Source of the DNA: Pythium myriotylum | Taxonomy: Eukaryota > Oomycota > Peronosporomycetes > Pythiales > Pythiaceae | Reading direction: 5' to 3' | Length of the DNA stretch: 64,000 nt | NCBI GenBank assembly: GCA_023091665.1 | Contig: JALJCQ010000012.1 | Location: forward strand, 2,356,001 to 2,420,000 | Shown: piece by piece, positions 32,999 to 43,320 of the stretch | Layout: every line of letters begins with the position of its first letter | How positions within the stretch are numbered: position 1 is the stretch's first letter | Notes under the pieces: generated by a model | Seen by the model: only the letters and a program-made list of their open reading frames with translations | The model's database searches: none | Told to the model about the DNA's origin: nothing | Position numbers and translations under genes: made by a program

Positions 32999-34461
32999 AT
33001 GGCGAAGAAGTCCAAGAAGTCGAGCGGCGCCATCGTGGAGGCAACGCCGCAACCGGCACGGGAGCAAAAGCAGGAACAAAAAAAAATAGCCTCTGTTGTC
33101 ACGGCGGGCGCCTCGTTGGCAGACGCTTTCGCCCAGAGCGCGGCGTTCTTTGGGAAGAAGACGTCCTACGCAGCTCCAGACGTGGTGGAGCCGCCAGCAG
33201 ACAGCGCTGCGGTGACTGAAGACGCACAGCTCTCGCCACCAGTCGCTGTGGAAGGCGAGCCAGAAGAAAAAAAGTCCAAGAAGAAGAAGAAAGACAGGAA
33301 ACGCAAGCGCGAGCAGGTTGATCAGGACGCTGAAGAAGCCACCAGCGGCGAAAACACTGCGGACGCCGCGGACGGCGACGAGCGCGAGGCGCTTGAAACT
33401 GAAACTGACAACAAGTCGGAACGAACAATTTTCGTGGGCAATGTGTCACTTGATGCGACGCAAAGCGCGCTCAAGACATTCTTCTCGACCTGCGGCAAAG
33501 TTGAGAAAGTGCGTCTACGATTCCTTCCTGTCGCTGGCACGGCAGTGAATGACCACGGCAACCAGAAGCTAGTCATGAAAGTATGCGCGAACCAAAAGAT
33601 TTTCACGGACAAGCGTGACTTCTGCCACGCATACGTGACCTTTGCTGAGAAGGAGAGCGTCGAGAAAGCGATGCTCATGAACCGAACTGTGCGTGTGCAA
33701 ACTCAATGCTGTTATGGCTCCTGGAGATACTCATACTGACGTTGGCGATTCTGTATGTATCATAGCTTTTCATGAACAAAACACTGCGCATCGATCACGA
33801 GAACCCTCGAGTGGACCCTCAGCGAAGTGTATTCGTCGGTAACCTGTCGTTTAGCATTACGGACGAAGCTGTGTGGAGTTTCTTCGATAAACATCTCTCC
33901 ACGGAAGAGGAACGTCTGCCAGTCGAGAATGTGCGGGTGATTCGCGATCGGGAAACTGGTGCAGGAAAAGGTTTCGCCTATGTGCTGCTGAAGGGCAAGG
34001 CTCTTGCTGCGAAGGCCTTATCACTCTCCGGAAAGAAGCTGCAAAATCGTGAGCTACGCGTTCAGGTCTGCGGAAAGCGCACGAAGAACAAGAAAGGGGA
34101 GGATGCGGCACTCAAGCACGAGGGGCGTCGTGCTTCTGGAGCAGCTGGTCGCATTTTGACGAAGAAAAAGGCTCGTGGAGAACTTGTTGCACTTGGCAAC
34201 AAGGAAGTGAAGATTGCTCGCACCAAGAGTGTCGGGAAACCTTTGGCGCAGCTTTCGAAGAAGCCCACCAGTGGCAAGAAAACCCCAGCGACTGCCACTA
34301 CAGGTAAAGCCAAGAACGGTATTACCAAAGGGAAGGTTGGAGCCAAGAGCAAGAAAGTCCGAGCTCTTGCTCCTGGTGTGGAGCCAAAAAAGCCGAAGCA
34401 TGCAGCGCGCAAAGCACGACAAGCGGCAGAAGCAGCGGCAGCAGCAAAGAACAAGAAGTAG
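32999..34461 (+). CDS. NOP12/RBM34-like nucleolar RNA-binding protein
   Basis: Exons are 32999-33688 and 33766-34461, giving 461 aa. Two RRM domains: RRM1 at about 143-235 (RTIFVGNVSLDATQSALKTF, with a long insert before CHAYVTFAEKESVEKAM) and RRM2 at about 251-328 (RSVFVGNLSFSITDEAVWSF; GKGFAYVLLKGK). The intron sits at the end of RRM1. Before RRM1 is a Lys/Glu-rich region (EEKKSKKKKKDRKRKREQ), and the C-terminus is a Lys/Ala-rich tail ending AAAAAKNKK. This order is that of yeast Nop12 and animal RBM34, which act in pre-60S ribosome assembly in the nucleolus. It lies in tandem behind DEK, 157 bp after its stop. Confidence 0.85.
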
Positions 34462-34551
34462 CTGAATGCATTAGACGTGATAGAATTTCCCAGTTTCGCA
34501 TTGCACTTGCTGTCAAATGTAGCAGTTTTCTCTCATCCAGCATACTCCTAC

Positions 34552-35982
34552 TTAGTTCGGGCGAGCAAGTGGGACATAACCGTGGCGCTTCTTCTTGTGC
34601 AAAACCACCCCGACAGCAATCACCGCAACAGCGATGCAGCCGCCAATGATGAAGCTGGACGGAAGCAGCCCCGATTCTCCCGCGGAAGCGTTTTGCTCGG
34701 ATGCCTTGGCAGCTGCAACAACAGCTCCAGCAGAGCTCTGGACATCACTAACTGCCAAGTACATCAGACTCATCGCACCCGTGTGCGGCAGTGTGTTGTT
34801 GTACAGTGACACGATTCGAATCACATCCGTGGCTTTGAAGCGGAGCGGTGGGTTGAAGGTGCACGTGCTCATCGCAACGACGTAATCCTTCTCATTACCG
34901 ATCCCCTCGCCCTTGCCGTACTTTGGCACGGAGCTGCAAATCAGGTCTCCGGTCGCATCGTTGTAGATCGAGATACCAAGACCCCCGCGATGCTGGTGGC
35001 CAACGGCAAAGACCAACTCAACGTCATTCGAACCAGCACTACCGTCTTGAGCAAAGCTGTAGACAGAACTGGTGCCGACGTTTAGACGCTGGCGTGTCGA
35101 TAGTGTGTGAACACATCCTGGGTGGATCTCTGGGTCGCATGGTGGAATGTCGTATTCGACGTTCCCATGGTTGTCGAAGTCACCAGTTGCGTCACAGCAC
35201 CCGGCAAGGTATAGTGGGCGCACATCTGGCTGAACGTCCGAGTACTCGATCGTGTAACGGAGGAAGTATGTGCTCGTGCTGTCTTTGCTCACCCCAAGTT
35301 CTTCTTTTTCCAAGCAGAAGGACGCATCCTCGCAGCACCGTAGACCACCGTGGTACGTCGCAGCCGCGCAGACAGTGTTGTTCTCGGCCCGGAGTTCCGC
35401 ATTGCACGCGTTCGACCTGAAGGGGAGACCATTCACGCTGTTCTCGGTGATCTTGTCCTCTGAAGTACACGGGCATTCAAGGCATCGGTGAGCTTTCTCA
35501 GTGGGAAGCTTGCGAGTATTAATAATGTGGACATTGGCGACCCATTCGTCCTCTCCTTCCACAGTCACGAATGCATACGGATGATAGAACTCTTGGGGAG
35601 TACCGCGGCATTCGGTGCCTGCACCGAATCCGACACTGCGGCTAATCGCCGCGGGTTTCATGGGGGCGTACTGATCGGCGACTTTAGCGTATGTCTTGTG
35701 GTTTGAGCCGACGACATGGTGGTGCAAGTACGCATCGTAAATTGGCACGGGGATCACGTTTCCGTCGGCATCCTTCTCGACCACGTCGGCTTCAAAGCGG
35801 TAGACGGCGATGGGTCCCTTGGGGATCGCGAGCTTGTGGAAGGCGTTGGTGACTTCTCCCTGGCTGAGTTCGAGCGAGCGCGTGTAGGCCGTGAAACGCT
35901 TGACCTCGGGTGGCGCCGCGCCGGAGACGCAGAACGCGAGCGTGGCCGCCAGCGTGACGAACGAGAGTGACTTGCAGACCAT
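34552..35982 (-). CDS. SURNod19-domain protein, type I membrane protein
   Basis: Single exon, 476 aa. A signal peptide covers about residues 1-22 (SFVTLAATLAFCVSG). The body resembles the plant SURNod19 (stress up-regulated Nod 19) domain: ELSQGEVTNAFHKLAIPKGP, YDAYLHHHVVGSN, VGFGAGTECRGTP, WVANVHIINTR and CLECPCT. A membrane helix (about 442-463, FIIGGCIAVAVIAVGVVL) and a short basic tail HKKKRHGYVPLARPN follow. The ectodomain has many Cys (CCEDASFC, AGCCDATG) and N-glycosylation sites (NNT, NAS). The molecular function of SURNod19 is not established. The first Met with a signal peptide is at 35982; frame-open sequence upstream lacks a plausible start. Confidence 0.8.
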   Translation of the reverse strand: MVCKSLSFVTLAATLAFCVSGAAPPEVKRFTAYTRSLELSQGEVTNAFHKLAIPKGPIAVYRFEADVVEKDADGNVIPVPIYDAYLHHHVVGSNHKTYAKVADQYAPMKPAAISRSVGFGAGTECRGTPQEFYHPYAFVTVEGEDEWVANVHIINTRKLPTEKAHRCLECPCTSEDKITENSVNGLPFRSNACNAELRAENNTVCAAATYHGGLRCCEDASFCLEKEELGVSKDSTSTYFLRYTIEYSDVQPDVRPLYLAGCCDATGDFDNHGNVEYDIPPCDPEIHPGCVHTLSTRQRLNVGTSSVYSFAQDGSAGSNDVELVFAVGHQHRGGLGISIYNDATGDLICSSVPKYGKGEGIGNEKDYVVAMSTCTFNPPLRFKATDVIRIVSLYNNTLPHTGAMSLMYLAVSDVQSSAGAVVAAAKASEQNASAGESGLLPSSFIIGGCIAVAVIAVGVVLHKKKRHGYVPLARPN

Positions 35983-36541
35983 GGGTCGAGAGGAGGAGCT
36001 TCCTTCTGGTGGTGTGGGCCCCACTTGAAGAATGGCGCCAGAGGACCCGTTGTCTGGGAGCGGAAGATCCCGTGTCTGGGAATGGGACCCACACAGAAAC
36101 AGTGATTCGGAGACAGAAACGAGGGCGTCATCTTGATTGCGTCGCTCTCGGATTGGCTGTAATGCAAATTCGCGCACTATTTAGCCAATTGATGGCTCGA
36201 ATGCTTTCCCAGGTGGCGGGAAATGCACCCTGACTCAGCCTCCCCTCCCCAGCCCACAAGAGCTCCACTCGCGCATGGGGAGTCCCAGCGTGTGCAGCGT
36301 AGCGCGACACCCACGCCGAGCGCTTCTCGGCGACTGGCGCGTGGGGAGTATTGTCGCGGATCGGCGGAGCAGACTCAGTCGTCATTTGACAAATTCACTG
36401 CCCGAATATCCTTGAAGTTTAGAAGGCTACTATTCAAGTATTCCACTGTACATTGCCACTAAATAGAAACTTTGTTTATCGTTTCTATTAAAGCGCGCGA
36501 ACTGATGCAGTGGCGCCAAAGCTCTCCATCCCCCATCAACA
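35983..36541. other. Divergent 5' region of the SURNod19 and SNF2 genes
   Basis: 559 bp. It contains an E2F-like TGGCGGGAAA (36214-36223) and a direct repeat GCGC[A/G]TGGGGAGT at 36271-36283 and 36337-36349. No gene recognised. Confidence 0.5.
36214..36223. promoter_or_regulatory. E2F-like site TGGCGGGAAA
   Basis: Matches the E2F/DP core. It lies about 320 bp upstream of the SNF2-like gene and 230 bp upstream of the SURNod19 gene. Confidence 0.35.
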
Positions 36542-39421
36542 ATGGAGGAGACCCACGCGACGCCGACCAAAGACGATGCCCTCGCACGCATCATGCGCTC
36601 CTCTCCTGGCGTCCGCCTCTCGCCGGCGCGCCCTCAGCGTCGCTCGCGCCGTCCGTCGCCTGTGAAGCAGGTCTCCATCGACGCATTCCTTGCCTCAAGC
36701 GACACCAAGGTCAAGGAGGATATCCAGTTCAAAGTGCCCTTCCTACCGCTCACGGCACCACAGCAGCCCACACCAGCTGCGTTTAATGAAAGCATGCCAC
36801 TTTACGCACACCAAGAGAGATCTCTTCATCGCATGCTCCAGATCGAGGCCAGAGACGAACATGTATGCAAGTTTAACTTTGGAAAGAACGACTACTACAG
36901 CAGGGGCGGGTGTCTCGCAGATGCCATCGGCACAGGCAAGACGGCGACTATGTTGGCGTTGATTGTATCCGAGCCCATTAATGCGACTCTCGGAGCGAAT
37001 CTCCTGCTCGCGCCATCACATTTGCTCGCTCAGTGGAAAATGGAAGTCGATAAATTTGTGAAGCCGGGAGAACTCGATGTCGTCGTCGGACTACGCCAGT
37101 ATCTTGCCATGGATTGTGATGAGATATCGAACCGAACACTCGTTCTAGTTGGTGTCGAGGAAGCTATCGCGTCGCAGGCATATTTTTATCACTTTCGGCA
37201 GATCTATCCGCGTGAGGTCGGGAAGGCTGGTCGACCAATGAGCGTCGACGTTGATGCCCTCTTCGAATACACTGAAGCAGCCAAACACGTAAGCAAGGCG
37301 TACTCCGGACCTGTGTGGGTCACTAGGCTTCATATTCCCCAAAAGCCGTGGCGTCGAGTAATTTTTGAAGAGGTCCAGGATCTTGTTCTCCCAGGAAAAG
37401 AGTCCCAAGACTGCTTCATTCAACTAACTCGCAAGTGTGAACATGTGTGGCTGATCACTGCTACACCTTTTCCCGCCAAGGCCGAGTCAATCTATGCCAA
37501 TAACCAACTTCTTGGTTTTAAGAGGCTTCGATTGCTCCCACACGACCCTGCATTTGACGAGATCAAGCGTAAACTATACTTAAGAAACTGCGCACAGGTT
37601 AAGCAAGAAGCAATCACCAACAAGATTCGGGTCAAGGAAACATATTTATCGGTACGGCTTCATCCACGCGAGCTACTGCTATGCAATATTGAACAAGTGC
37701 TAGGAGCTAGCCAAGCTTCGAGCTCCAAGTTTCTGGCAGACGATGGGTCTGCAGAAGAGGTCGCTCACTATCAGCCAAAATCAAGAGGTCGGCCGCGGAA
37801 GAGTCAGTCCCAGGAACCCTCAGGAGATGTCCTCACAGCTTCTATTCACGAGGATTCTTTCGCTAGCTCTAACTGCATATACTGGAGCGAACAGTACACA
37901 AGTGCGCGACAAGCATGCGTCCATGTTGGTATCTCTGATCGAGTGCTGGATCGTGACGGGTCCTTCCGACACCAAGCCCACGGTCTCCCTCATACAGTCA
38001 AAATCAAGTCACCCAATGAAGTGTACAAGAACGAACGCTACTTCCTCGACCGCCAACTCTCTGTGGCAAAAATGCGTCAAAAAGAAGTGGATGCACTTGA
38101 GAAAGCCACACGAAATACCGTGGGCATTTTGAGGGCCATCTTCAACAACGTTTATTGGAGCGTGCGCGAGTGCTTCTCAGACATGAAGTCGAGTGGATTA
38201 GACAAATTTTTCAAGGGAGGTAGTGGTGAGACTGAAGATGGATTTCGGATGTTGTCCAAGCACGGGAAGTGGGTTAACATGGCTCCACCAGAGCCCATGG
38301 ACCTGATCATGTACCACGAAGACGAGATCGAAGGCTATTTGTGCAAATACTTCGAGACCCAATCAAGCCTCGAGCGTCTTTGTCAAGTTATGGAGACAAC
38401 GCTAACAGAGCGCTGTCCTAGGACGAGAAGTCTCGTTGAAGACGAACTTTCCCAGATTCAAGAATGCATCGCATTGAAGAACTCTCTCGACCAGCAGGAA
38501 CAGGATGAGAACTCAGACCTGAAGATGCCACTCCACGGAAGCAAGATCACGCATCTGATTCTCTACTTGCAACGGCTACAGAATACCCAGGTGGTGGTGT
38601 TCACAATGTGGCCAAATGCTCTGCGTGTTGTCGAGCAAGCACTACGTTCCAGTGGAATTTCTTGCACTGTGTTCTTGCAACATCAGTCCAGCGAAACGAA
38701 GTCAGCTCACGTGCAGTCGTTCATTCGAGGCGAGACGCAGGTGTTGCTGCTCAACTCGCTTACGAGCGCCTCGGGAATCAACCTACAGGTAGCATCGCAT
38801 GTGATCTTCTTGGATCCGATGGGCTACAGCGCTGTACAGGCGAGTACCCTCGAGCAACAAGCAATAGGGCGCGTGCTCCGAATGGGCCAAACCCACGAAC
38901 AAGTTGCAGTTGTGCGCCTAGTCGCCGAGCAAACAGTGGAAGCAGCGCTTTACGATAACATCCACGATGTGAGCAAGAGAGTGGCCGCAGCGGACGAGAC
39001 CTTTTTCGATGGGAAACAATCCGGAGATGGGGCCTACGTCTGTCTCGACTTCGCAGAACCGATTCGCACTGTCGTGCGCATGGAGGTGCGTCCTGATCGT
39101 CGCCCCAGCGCAGAGACGCTTGGCCACCAGGACGAGGAGATCTCGATGGTTGGTGCCATGTCTCTGGAGGAGATCATCAATCGTCGCGTTGAGAGTGCAG
39201 CCGCGCAAGGAGAAGTGTTTGATCTCACGGAGGACGCGGAAGAGAGCGTCGAGGCCCAGATCATCGCTGCCAAGCGTGCTCGTGGTGACGAAAGCGCGGA
39301 TAATGAGAGGAAGCGACGACGCACGCAGCGGTTACCGAGTCAGTCGCTCCCCAACGTGTCAATTGCCGACGAGATGGTATCAGTGAAAAATGAACGAGTG
39401 GTGCTTGTGAAGAGCGAGTAA
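36542..39421 (+). CDS. SNF2-like ATPase with N-terminal PIP box
   Basis: Single exon, 959 aa. Helicase-type motifs in order: Q-like LYAHQERSLHRML, motif I ADAIGTGKTATM (residues 126-137), LLAPSHLLAQWKMEVDKF, motif II in RVIFEEVQDLVL, motif III ITATPFPA, then in lobe 2 QVVVFTMWPNALRVVEQ, TSASGINLQ and motif VI EQQAIGRVLRMGQT. This is the SNF2 superfamily, with RAD5/SHPRH-like features in lobe 2. QVSIDAFL at 43-50 is a good PCNA-interaction motif. A long non-conserved insert (about 390-620) separates the lobes and holds no obvious RING. Motif II has EEVQ rather than DExH. It is probably a nuclear DNA-damage or replication factor; family level only. Confidence 0.75.
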   Translation: MEETHATPTKDDALARIMRSSPGVRLSPARPQRRSRRPSPVKQVSIDAFLASSDTKVKEDIQFKVPFLPLTAPQQPTPAAFNESMPLYAHQERSLHRMLQIEARDEHVCKFNFGKNDYYSRGGCLADAIGTGKTATMLALIVSEPINATLGANLLLAPSHLLAQWKMEVDKFVKPGELDVVVGLRQYLAMDCDEISNRTLVLVGVEEAIASQAYFYHFRQIYPREVGKAGRPMSVDVDALFEYTEAAKHVSKAYSGPVWVTRLHIPQKPWRRVIFEEVQDLVLPGKESQDCFIQLTRKCEHVWLITATPFPAKAESIYANNQLLGFKRLRLLPHDPAFDEIKRKLYLRNCAQVKQEAITNKIRVKETYLSVRLHPRELLLCNIEQVLGASQASSSKFLADDGSAEEVAHYQPKSRGRPRKSQSQEPSGDVLTASIHEDSFASSNCIYWSEQYTSARQACVHVGISDRVLDRDGSFRHQAHGLPHTVKIKSPNEVYKNERYFLDRQLSVAKMRQKEVDALEKATRNTVGILRAIFNNVYWSVRECFSDMKSSGLDKFFKGGSGETEDGFRMLSKHGKWVNMAPPEPMDLIMYHEDEIEGYLCKYFETQSSLERLCQVMETTLTERCPRTRSLVEDELSQIQECIALKNSLDQQEQDENSDLKMPLHGSKITHLILYLQRLQNTQVVVFTMWPNALRVVEQALRSSGISCTVFLQHQSSETKSAHVQSFIRGETQVLLLNSLTSASGINLQVASHVIFLDPMGYSAVQASTLEQQAIGRVLRMGQTHEQVAVVRLVAEQTVEAALYDNIHDVSKRVAAADETFFDGKQSGDGAYVCLDFAEPIRTVVRMEVRPDRRPSAETLGHQDEEISMVGAMSLEEIINRRVESAAAQGEVFDLTEDAEESVEAQIIAAKRARGDESADNERKRRRTQRLPSQSLPNVSIADEMVSVKNERVVLVKSE

Positions 39422-39592
39422 TTACGTCGCATGCACTCAGCAGAGAGCTTTCGCGTGCGGCACTAATCACTCGGTAGACACATCGTGTAGGCGGACAGCT
39501 CAGTTTTGTTTGTGTATTTTTTTTCTTAACTGTCCATATCATCGAAGACGTTTTCTTCCTGTGAACTCAAGACGGCATGCTGATGTGTTTGC

Positions 39593-40108
39593 TTAGAGCT
39601 CGCCACAGTCAGCGATGACGACCGCCTTCTTGGTCTGGCCCGACTGCGAGCCGACGGCCTCAATCTTCTTGACAACGTCCATGCCCTCAACGACACGGCC
39701 AAAAACGACGTGCTTGCCATCGAGCCAAGCGGTCTCCACCGTGCAGATGAAGAACTGGGAGCCGTTCGTGTTCGGGCCAGCGTTGGCCATCGAGAGAATA
39801 CCCTCGCCCTTGTGCTTGAGGAGGAAGTTCTCATCCGCGAACTTCTCGCCGTAGATCGACTCGCCGCCCGTACCGTTGCCGCGGGTGAAGTCACCACCCT
39901 GGCACATGAAGTTGGGGATCACACGGTGGAACGAGGAGCCCTTGTAGTGGAGCGGCTTGCCCGAGCGGCCAATACCCTTCTCGCCGGTGCAGAGAGCGCG
40001 GAAGTTCTCGGCGGTCTTCGGCACCTTGTCGGCAAAGAGCTCGAAGACGATGCGGCCCGTCGGGGCGCCGCCGACGGTCATATCGAAGAACACCTTCGGG
40101 TTGGCCAT
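39593..40108 (-). CDS. Cyclophilin A (peptidyl-prolyl cis-trans isomerase)
   Basis: Single exon, 171 aa, the usual length of single-domain cytosolic cyclophilins. [20 protein letters not shown] contains the catalytic Arg and the Gln/Phe of the active site; FSMANAG-like [30 protein letters not shown] and the Trp that binds cyclosporin are present. It includes the [15 protein letters not shown] insertion of the plant/protist 'divergent loop' class. The ATG at 40108 starts [10 protein letters not shown] exactly as in homologues. The promoter shows AAACCTCA three times. Confidence 0.95.
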   Translation of the reverse strand: MANPKVFFDMTVGGAPTGRIVFELFADKVPKTAENFRALCTGEKGIGRSGKPLHYKGSSFHRVIPNFMCQGGDFTRGNGTGGESIYGEKFADENFLLKHKGEGILSMANAGPNTNGSQFFICTVETAWLDGKHVVFGRVVEGMDVVKKIEAVGSQSGQTKKAVVIADCGEL

Positions 40109-40420
40109 GATGCTGGGATCGAGGAGGGTGCTTGAGGGGATCCGTGAGAATTGCTCAGTGTCAGCGTGCGCGTTGGTGGAGATACTCGCATGAGGGAAGA
40201 TATAAAACCTCATAAACTCTGTAATACACCTCACCACAAACGAGCCACGCTGGATGCGACATCACTTGCTTCAAGTATGTTGTAATTAAAAACCTCACAA
40301 TAGACCATAAAACCTCAGATTCATTCTGGTGAGGAGGGGGCAAGAAGATCTTTTGCGTCTCACCTACTTTTGATACTAGATCGGTTTTTGAAGAGACATC
40401 CCAGAGCTGAAATATCGGTT
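40109..40420. other. Cyclophilin promoter region with repeated AAACCTCA
   Basis: 312 bp between the cyclophilin start and the MOCOS stop. AAACCTCA occurs at 40205-40212, 40290-40297 and 40310-40317, all in the same orientation. No gene recognised. Confidence 0.5.
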
Positions 40421-42917
40421 TTAGTGGAGAGGATCCTTGACTTCAACTTCCACTCTGGTGCCACAGTGCAGCCATGCGACACCGAGGGAAGATGGAGAGG
40501 CGGGCGATGACGCGCCCTCCTCACCGCCTAGAGCGCCCGGAGGCGGGTGCGAGACGGCAAGGAACTGGCCAAAGAAGATGTTGCTGCGCTCGCGTCGGTA
40601 GCGAGACAGCATCTGCAACGGCGCACGGTGGAAGGCGCCAGTGGTGGGGTCGATGTTGATCATGCTACAGCGGCCGCAGGGGCCCGTGACGTCGAACGCT
40701 ACGTCGCCGATACGAATGTGGCTCCATGTGTCCTCCGCGAAAGCCTCGCAGGCGGTAGAGTCCAAGATCAGGTTCGCGCGGAATGCGTCCTCGCGGATCT
40801 GCATTCCTGCACTCGCCGAGTCAAGCGCCTTGTTGAGGTGAGCGACACTCGCCCGGGAGATGAGCAAAAACTGCGCCTGATTTGCGAAACCAATTTTGGT
40901 GTCGGAGGTAGAAGAGGGTGACGATTTCGACGATCCTGCGGAGCGAGCGCTGTCTGCGGCAACACGTACGAGCCGACAAGCTCGCTGCAGTCTCTGGCTG
41001 AGCCATTTGGAGACCTCCTCCCCGACGTCGCGGCCTTTACATGAACCTGCGCACACTCGCATGTCTTCGTTTTCTTCATACTTGCCGCCAAGAGATGTCG
41101 AAAGAGGAAGTGTGAAGCGATCGTTCGTCTTGCGGCAGCGGATCGTCAGTGTCTGGGACGATAAATCAACGATCGGTTCGAGAAAACACAGTTCGGGCGA
41201 GTCTTTTAGTGTAAGCGCTTTTCGAGTCGACGAGTCAAGAATTGCCCATTCACGATCATATAGCAGCCCGCGTGATCCAACTGGCCACTCGTTGACACTC
41301 ATGCCTGCGCAAGACTTGATTGGAAAGAGAACGAGCTTTCGCAGCACGACTTCCTTCAAGCCATCTTCGAGCCTCGATGTTGTTGGAACAGGTGGAGGTG
41401 TTACCGCCACAAAATACTTCACGGCGAACTCCACGAAAGACTGGATGTCTTCAAAAGTTGTCATGTAGCCAATAGAGAGACGCACAGCCCCCGTTGGGCG
41501 TCCGTTCACAATATCCATATCATCGCCACAGACATGCCCAGCAGCCATACTATCCAATATATCATCTTCTCGGAGACCAAGGTACCATTGGCATGCACCT
41601 GGATTGCAAAAGCACCCTGTACGGAGGTGGATGTTATGAATCGAAGCGAGTTTCCCAACTTCTGCAAAACCCACAAACGATCCGTCAAAGCGTCGAAAGT
41701 TAAAACTCACGAGTGACCCTTGTTCTTCTGGGCTTCCATAGATCTTGACCGCTTCGACTCCATTCCAGTGTTTAAGGGACTGCAATTCTGCGCGGAGCAA
41801 CTGATAGACAGCAGAAACATGCTGTGTGATCGCTGGCACGGTGAGCTTGTCTAGAAGCTCGAGACCGTGGCGTAACGAGATAACCGAGAGGAATGATATC
41901 GTACCATCTTCGAGTCGGGTATTGTCCGTCTTATCTCGAAGACGCACAAAATCACGAGAGGCCGAAATATTCAAGACTGTGCCACCACCATAGTAAGTCT
42001 TCTGCAGTAAAGGCATCGCACGCTTACGAACGAGGAGCGCTCCAATGCCCGTTGGATACCCGAACAATTTGTAGAACGACAACGAGACAAAGTCCGGTTT
42101 GTAAGCACTCAAGTCCAACCTGTGTGATGCGACGTATTTGGCTGCGTCCAGCAATACCAGCCATTGGCCAGCAGAGTCGCCATATCCATTCTTGTGAACA
42201 TGCGAGATCAAGTTTAGATCGTGCTGGGTACCACTGAAGTTGCACTCGGCAGGGAAAGCAAAAAGATGGCAAGGTCCTTCCACCGGAAGGTGTGTCGACT
42301 GGGCTTGCTCCAGCGTGGTCGAAGCAGCTGCTTGCTCCTCCATGCGCTGCATATGATCTAGCTGAACGCTTTGGATTTGAGCGCCATGGTCATTCGCGTA
42401 TCCTCTCAAACCCAAGACACTTGTGTGCGAGTCCATTGAGTGGACAAACGAGCTGCCTTTCGACCAAGGAAAGCACTCACCGACTAGTTTAATCGCAGCA
42501 GTTGCCCCCGACGTGAAAACCACAGAATATTCCTCTTCGTTAGCATTGAAGAACCTCAGGATGTGCCGGCGGACACTAGCAACGCGATGTGCGCTAGAGC
42601 CGTTAGCCAGAGAGAACTGGAGTGAAGCTTGCGAATGGGGGTTACTGAAGAGACCATGCTGTAGCTCCTCGAGACTGCGTTGGATTTGCGATTTGCTATA
42701 CAGCGTTGCACCGGCGTGGTCCAAGTATGTTGAATCTGCAGGTGACATCTAAGCACGAAGTACATGCAGTCATGCAATCTGTCGCCTCACCTTGAAGTTG
42801 TGGGAAGTCTTCCGCACGCATGCGGTCAACGCGACGGGCTGTCGCGCCAGCATGCTGGTCCACGCCATATCCGTAGTGCTCGTAGCCTCGTAGGAACGCC
42901 TCCTTGCTCGTGAGCAT
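40421..42917 (-). CDS. MOCOS: Molybdenum cofactor sulfurase
   Basis: Exons are 42791-42917 and 40421-42735, giving 813 aa. It converts oxo-Moco to the sulfido form needed by xanthine dehydrogenase and aldehyde oxidase. The N-terminal NifS-like PLP domain begins STYLDHAGATLYSKSQI and has the PLP Lys in SLSFYKLFGYPTG and the persulfide Cys in LRTGCFCNPGAC. After a linker, the MOSC beta-barrel domains (from about 490) show LVLFPIKSCAGMSVNEWPVG, ANLILDSTACEAFAEDTWSH and VTGPCGRCSMINIDPTTG. The phase-1 intron joins FPQLQ to DSTYLDH. Length is slightly shorter than human MOCOS. No N-terminal targeting peptide is evident. Confidence 0.93.
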
Positions 42918-43320
42918 TGCGTCGTTAAATGCTCTTTGAGGTGCATTTGCATCCAGATGATCCCATTCGCATTCATCATCTGAGAAGAACCTCAAAGTGC
43001 CCAGGTTAAATCAGAGCGGATCAGACTCAGGGCAATGAAACCTGGATGGATTTTCTTTCATTTCTACGAAACCTGCAGCACCACTCTATACGTTAGTAGT
43101 TAACCGTAGATCTAAAACTCTCCAAACCAAAACAGAAACCTGCAGCACCACGAGAAAATGCTCTAGAGAGTAGAATCGTAGACTCTGTAGTTCGTTCTGT
43201 TGAATGTTCAAAGCTTCAGTGAAGGAAAGCTTTTTTTTTGCGAGGGGTCTCAATATGGCGAGCGTCGAAAAGTGGTACTAGAAACGAAAGACTAACTCAA
43301 ATTCAAATTAATGTTCCTGT
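42918..43320. other. MOCOS 5' region with a 17-nt direct repeat
   Basis: 403 bp between the MOCOS start and the CTDSPL2-like stop. GAAACCTGCAGCACCAC is present at 43068-43084 and again at 43135-43151, with a weaker relative (GAAACCTGGATGG) near 43037. Also a T run near 43231. No gene recognised. Confidence 0.5.
43068..43151. repeat. 17-nt exact direct repeat, 67-bp period
   Basis: Two identical copies of GAAACCTGCAGCACCAC, the second starting 67 bp after the first, upstream of MOCOS. Possible factor-binding element. Confidence 0.75.
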
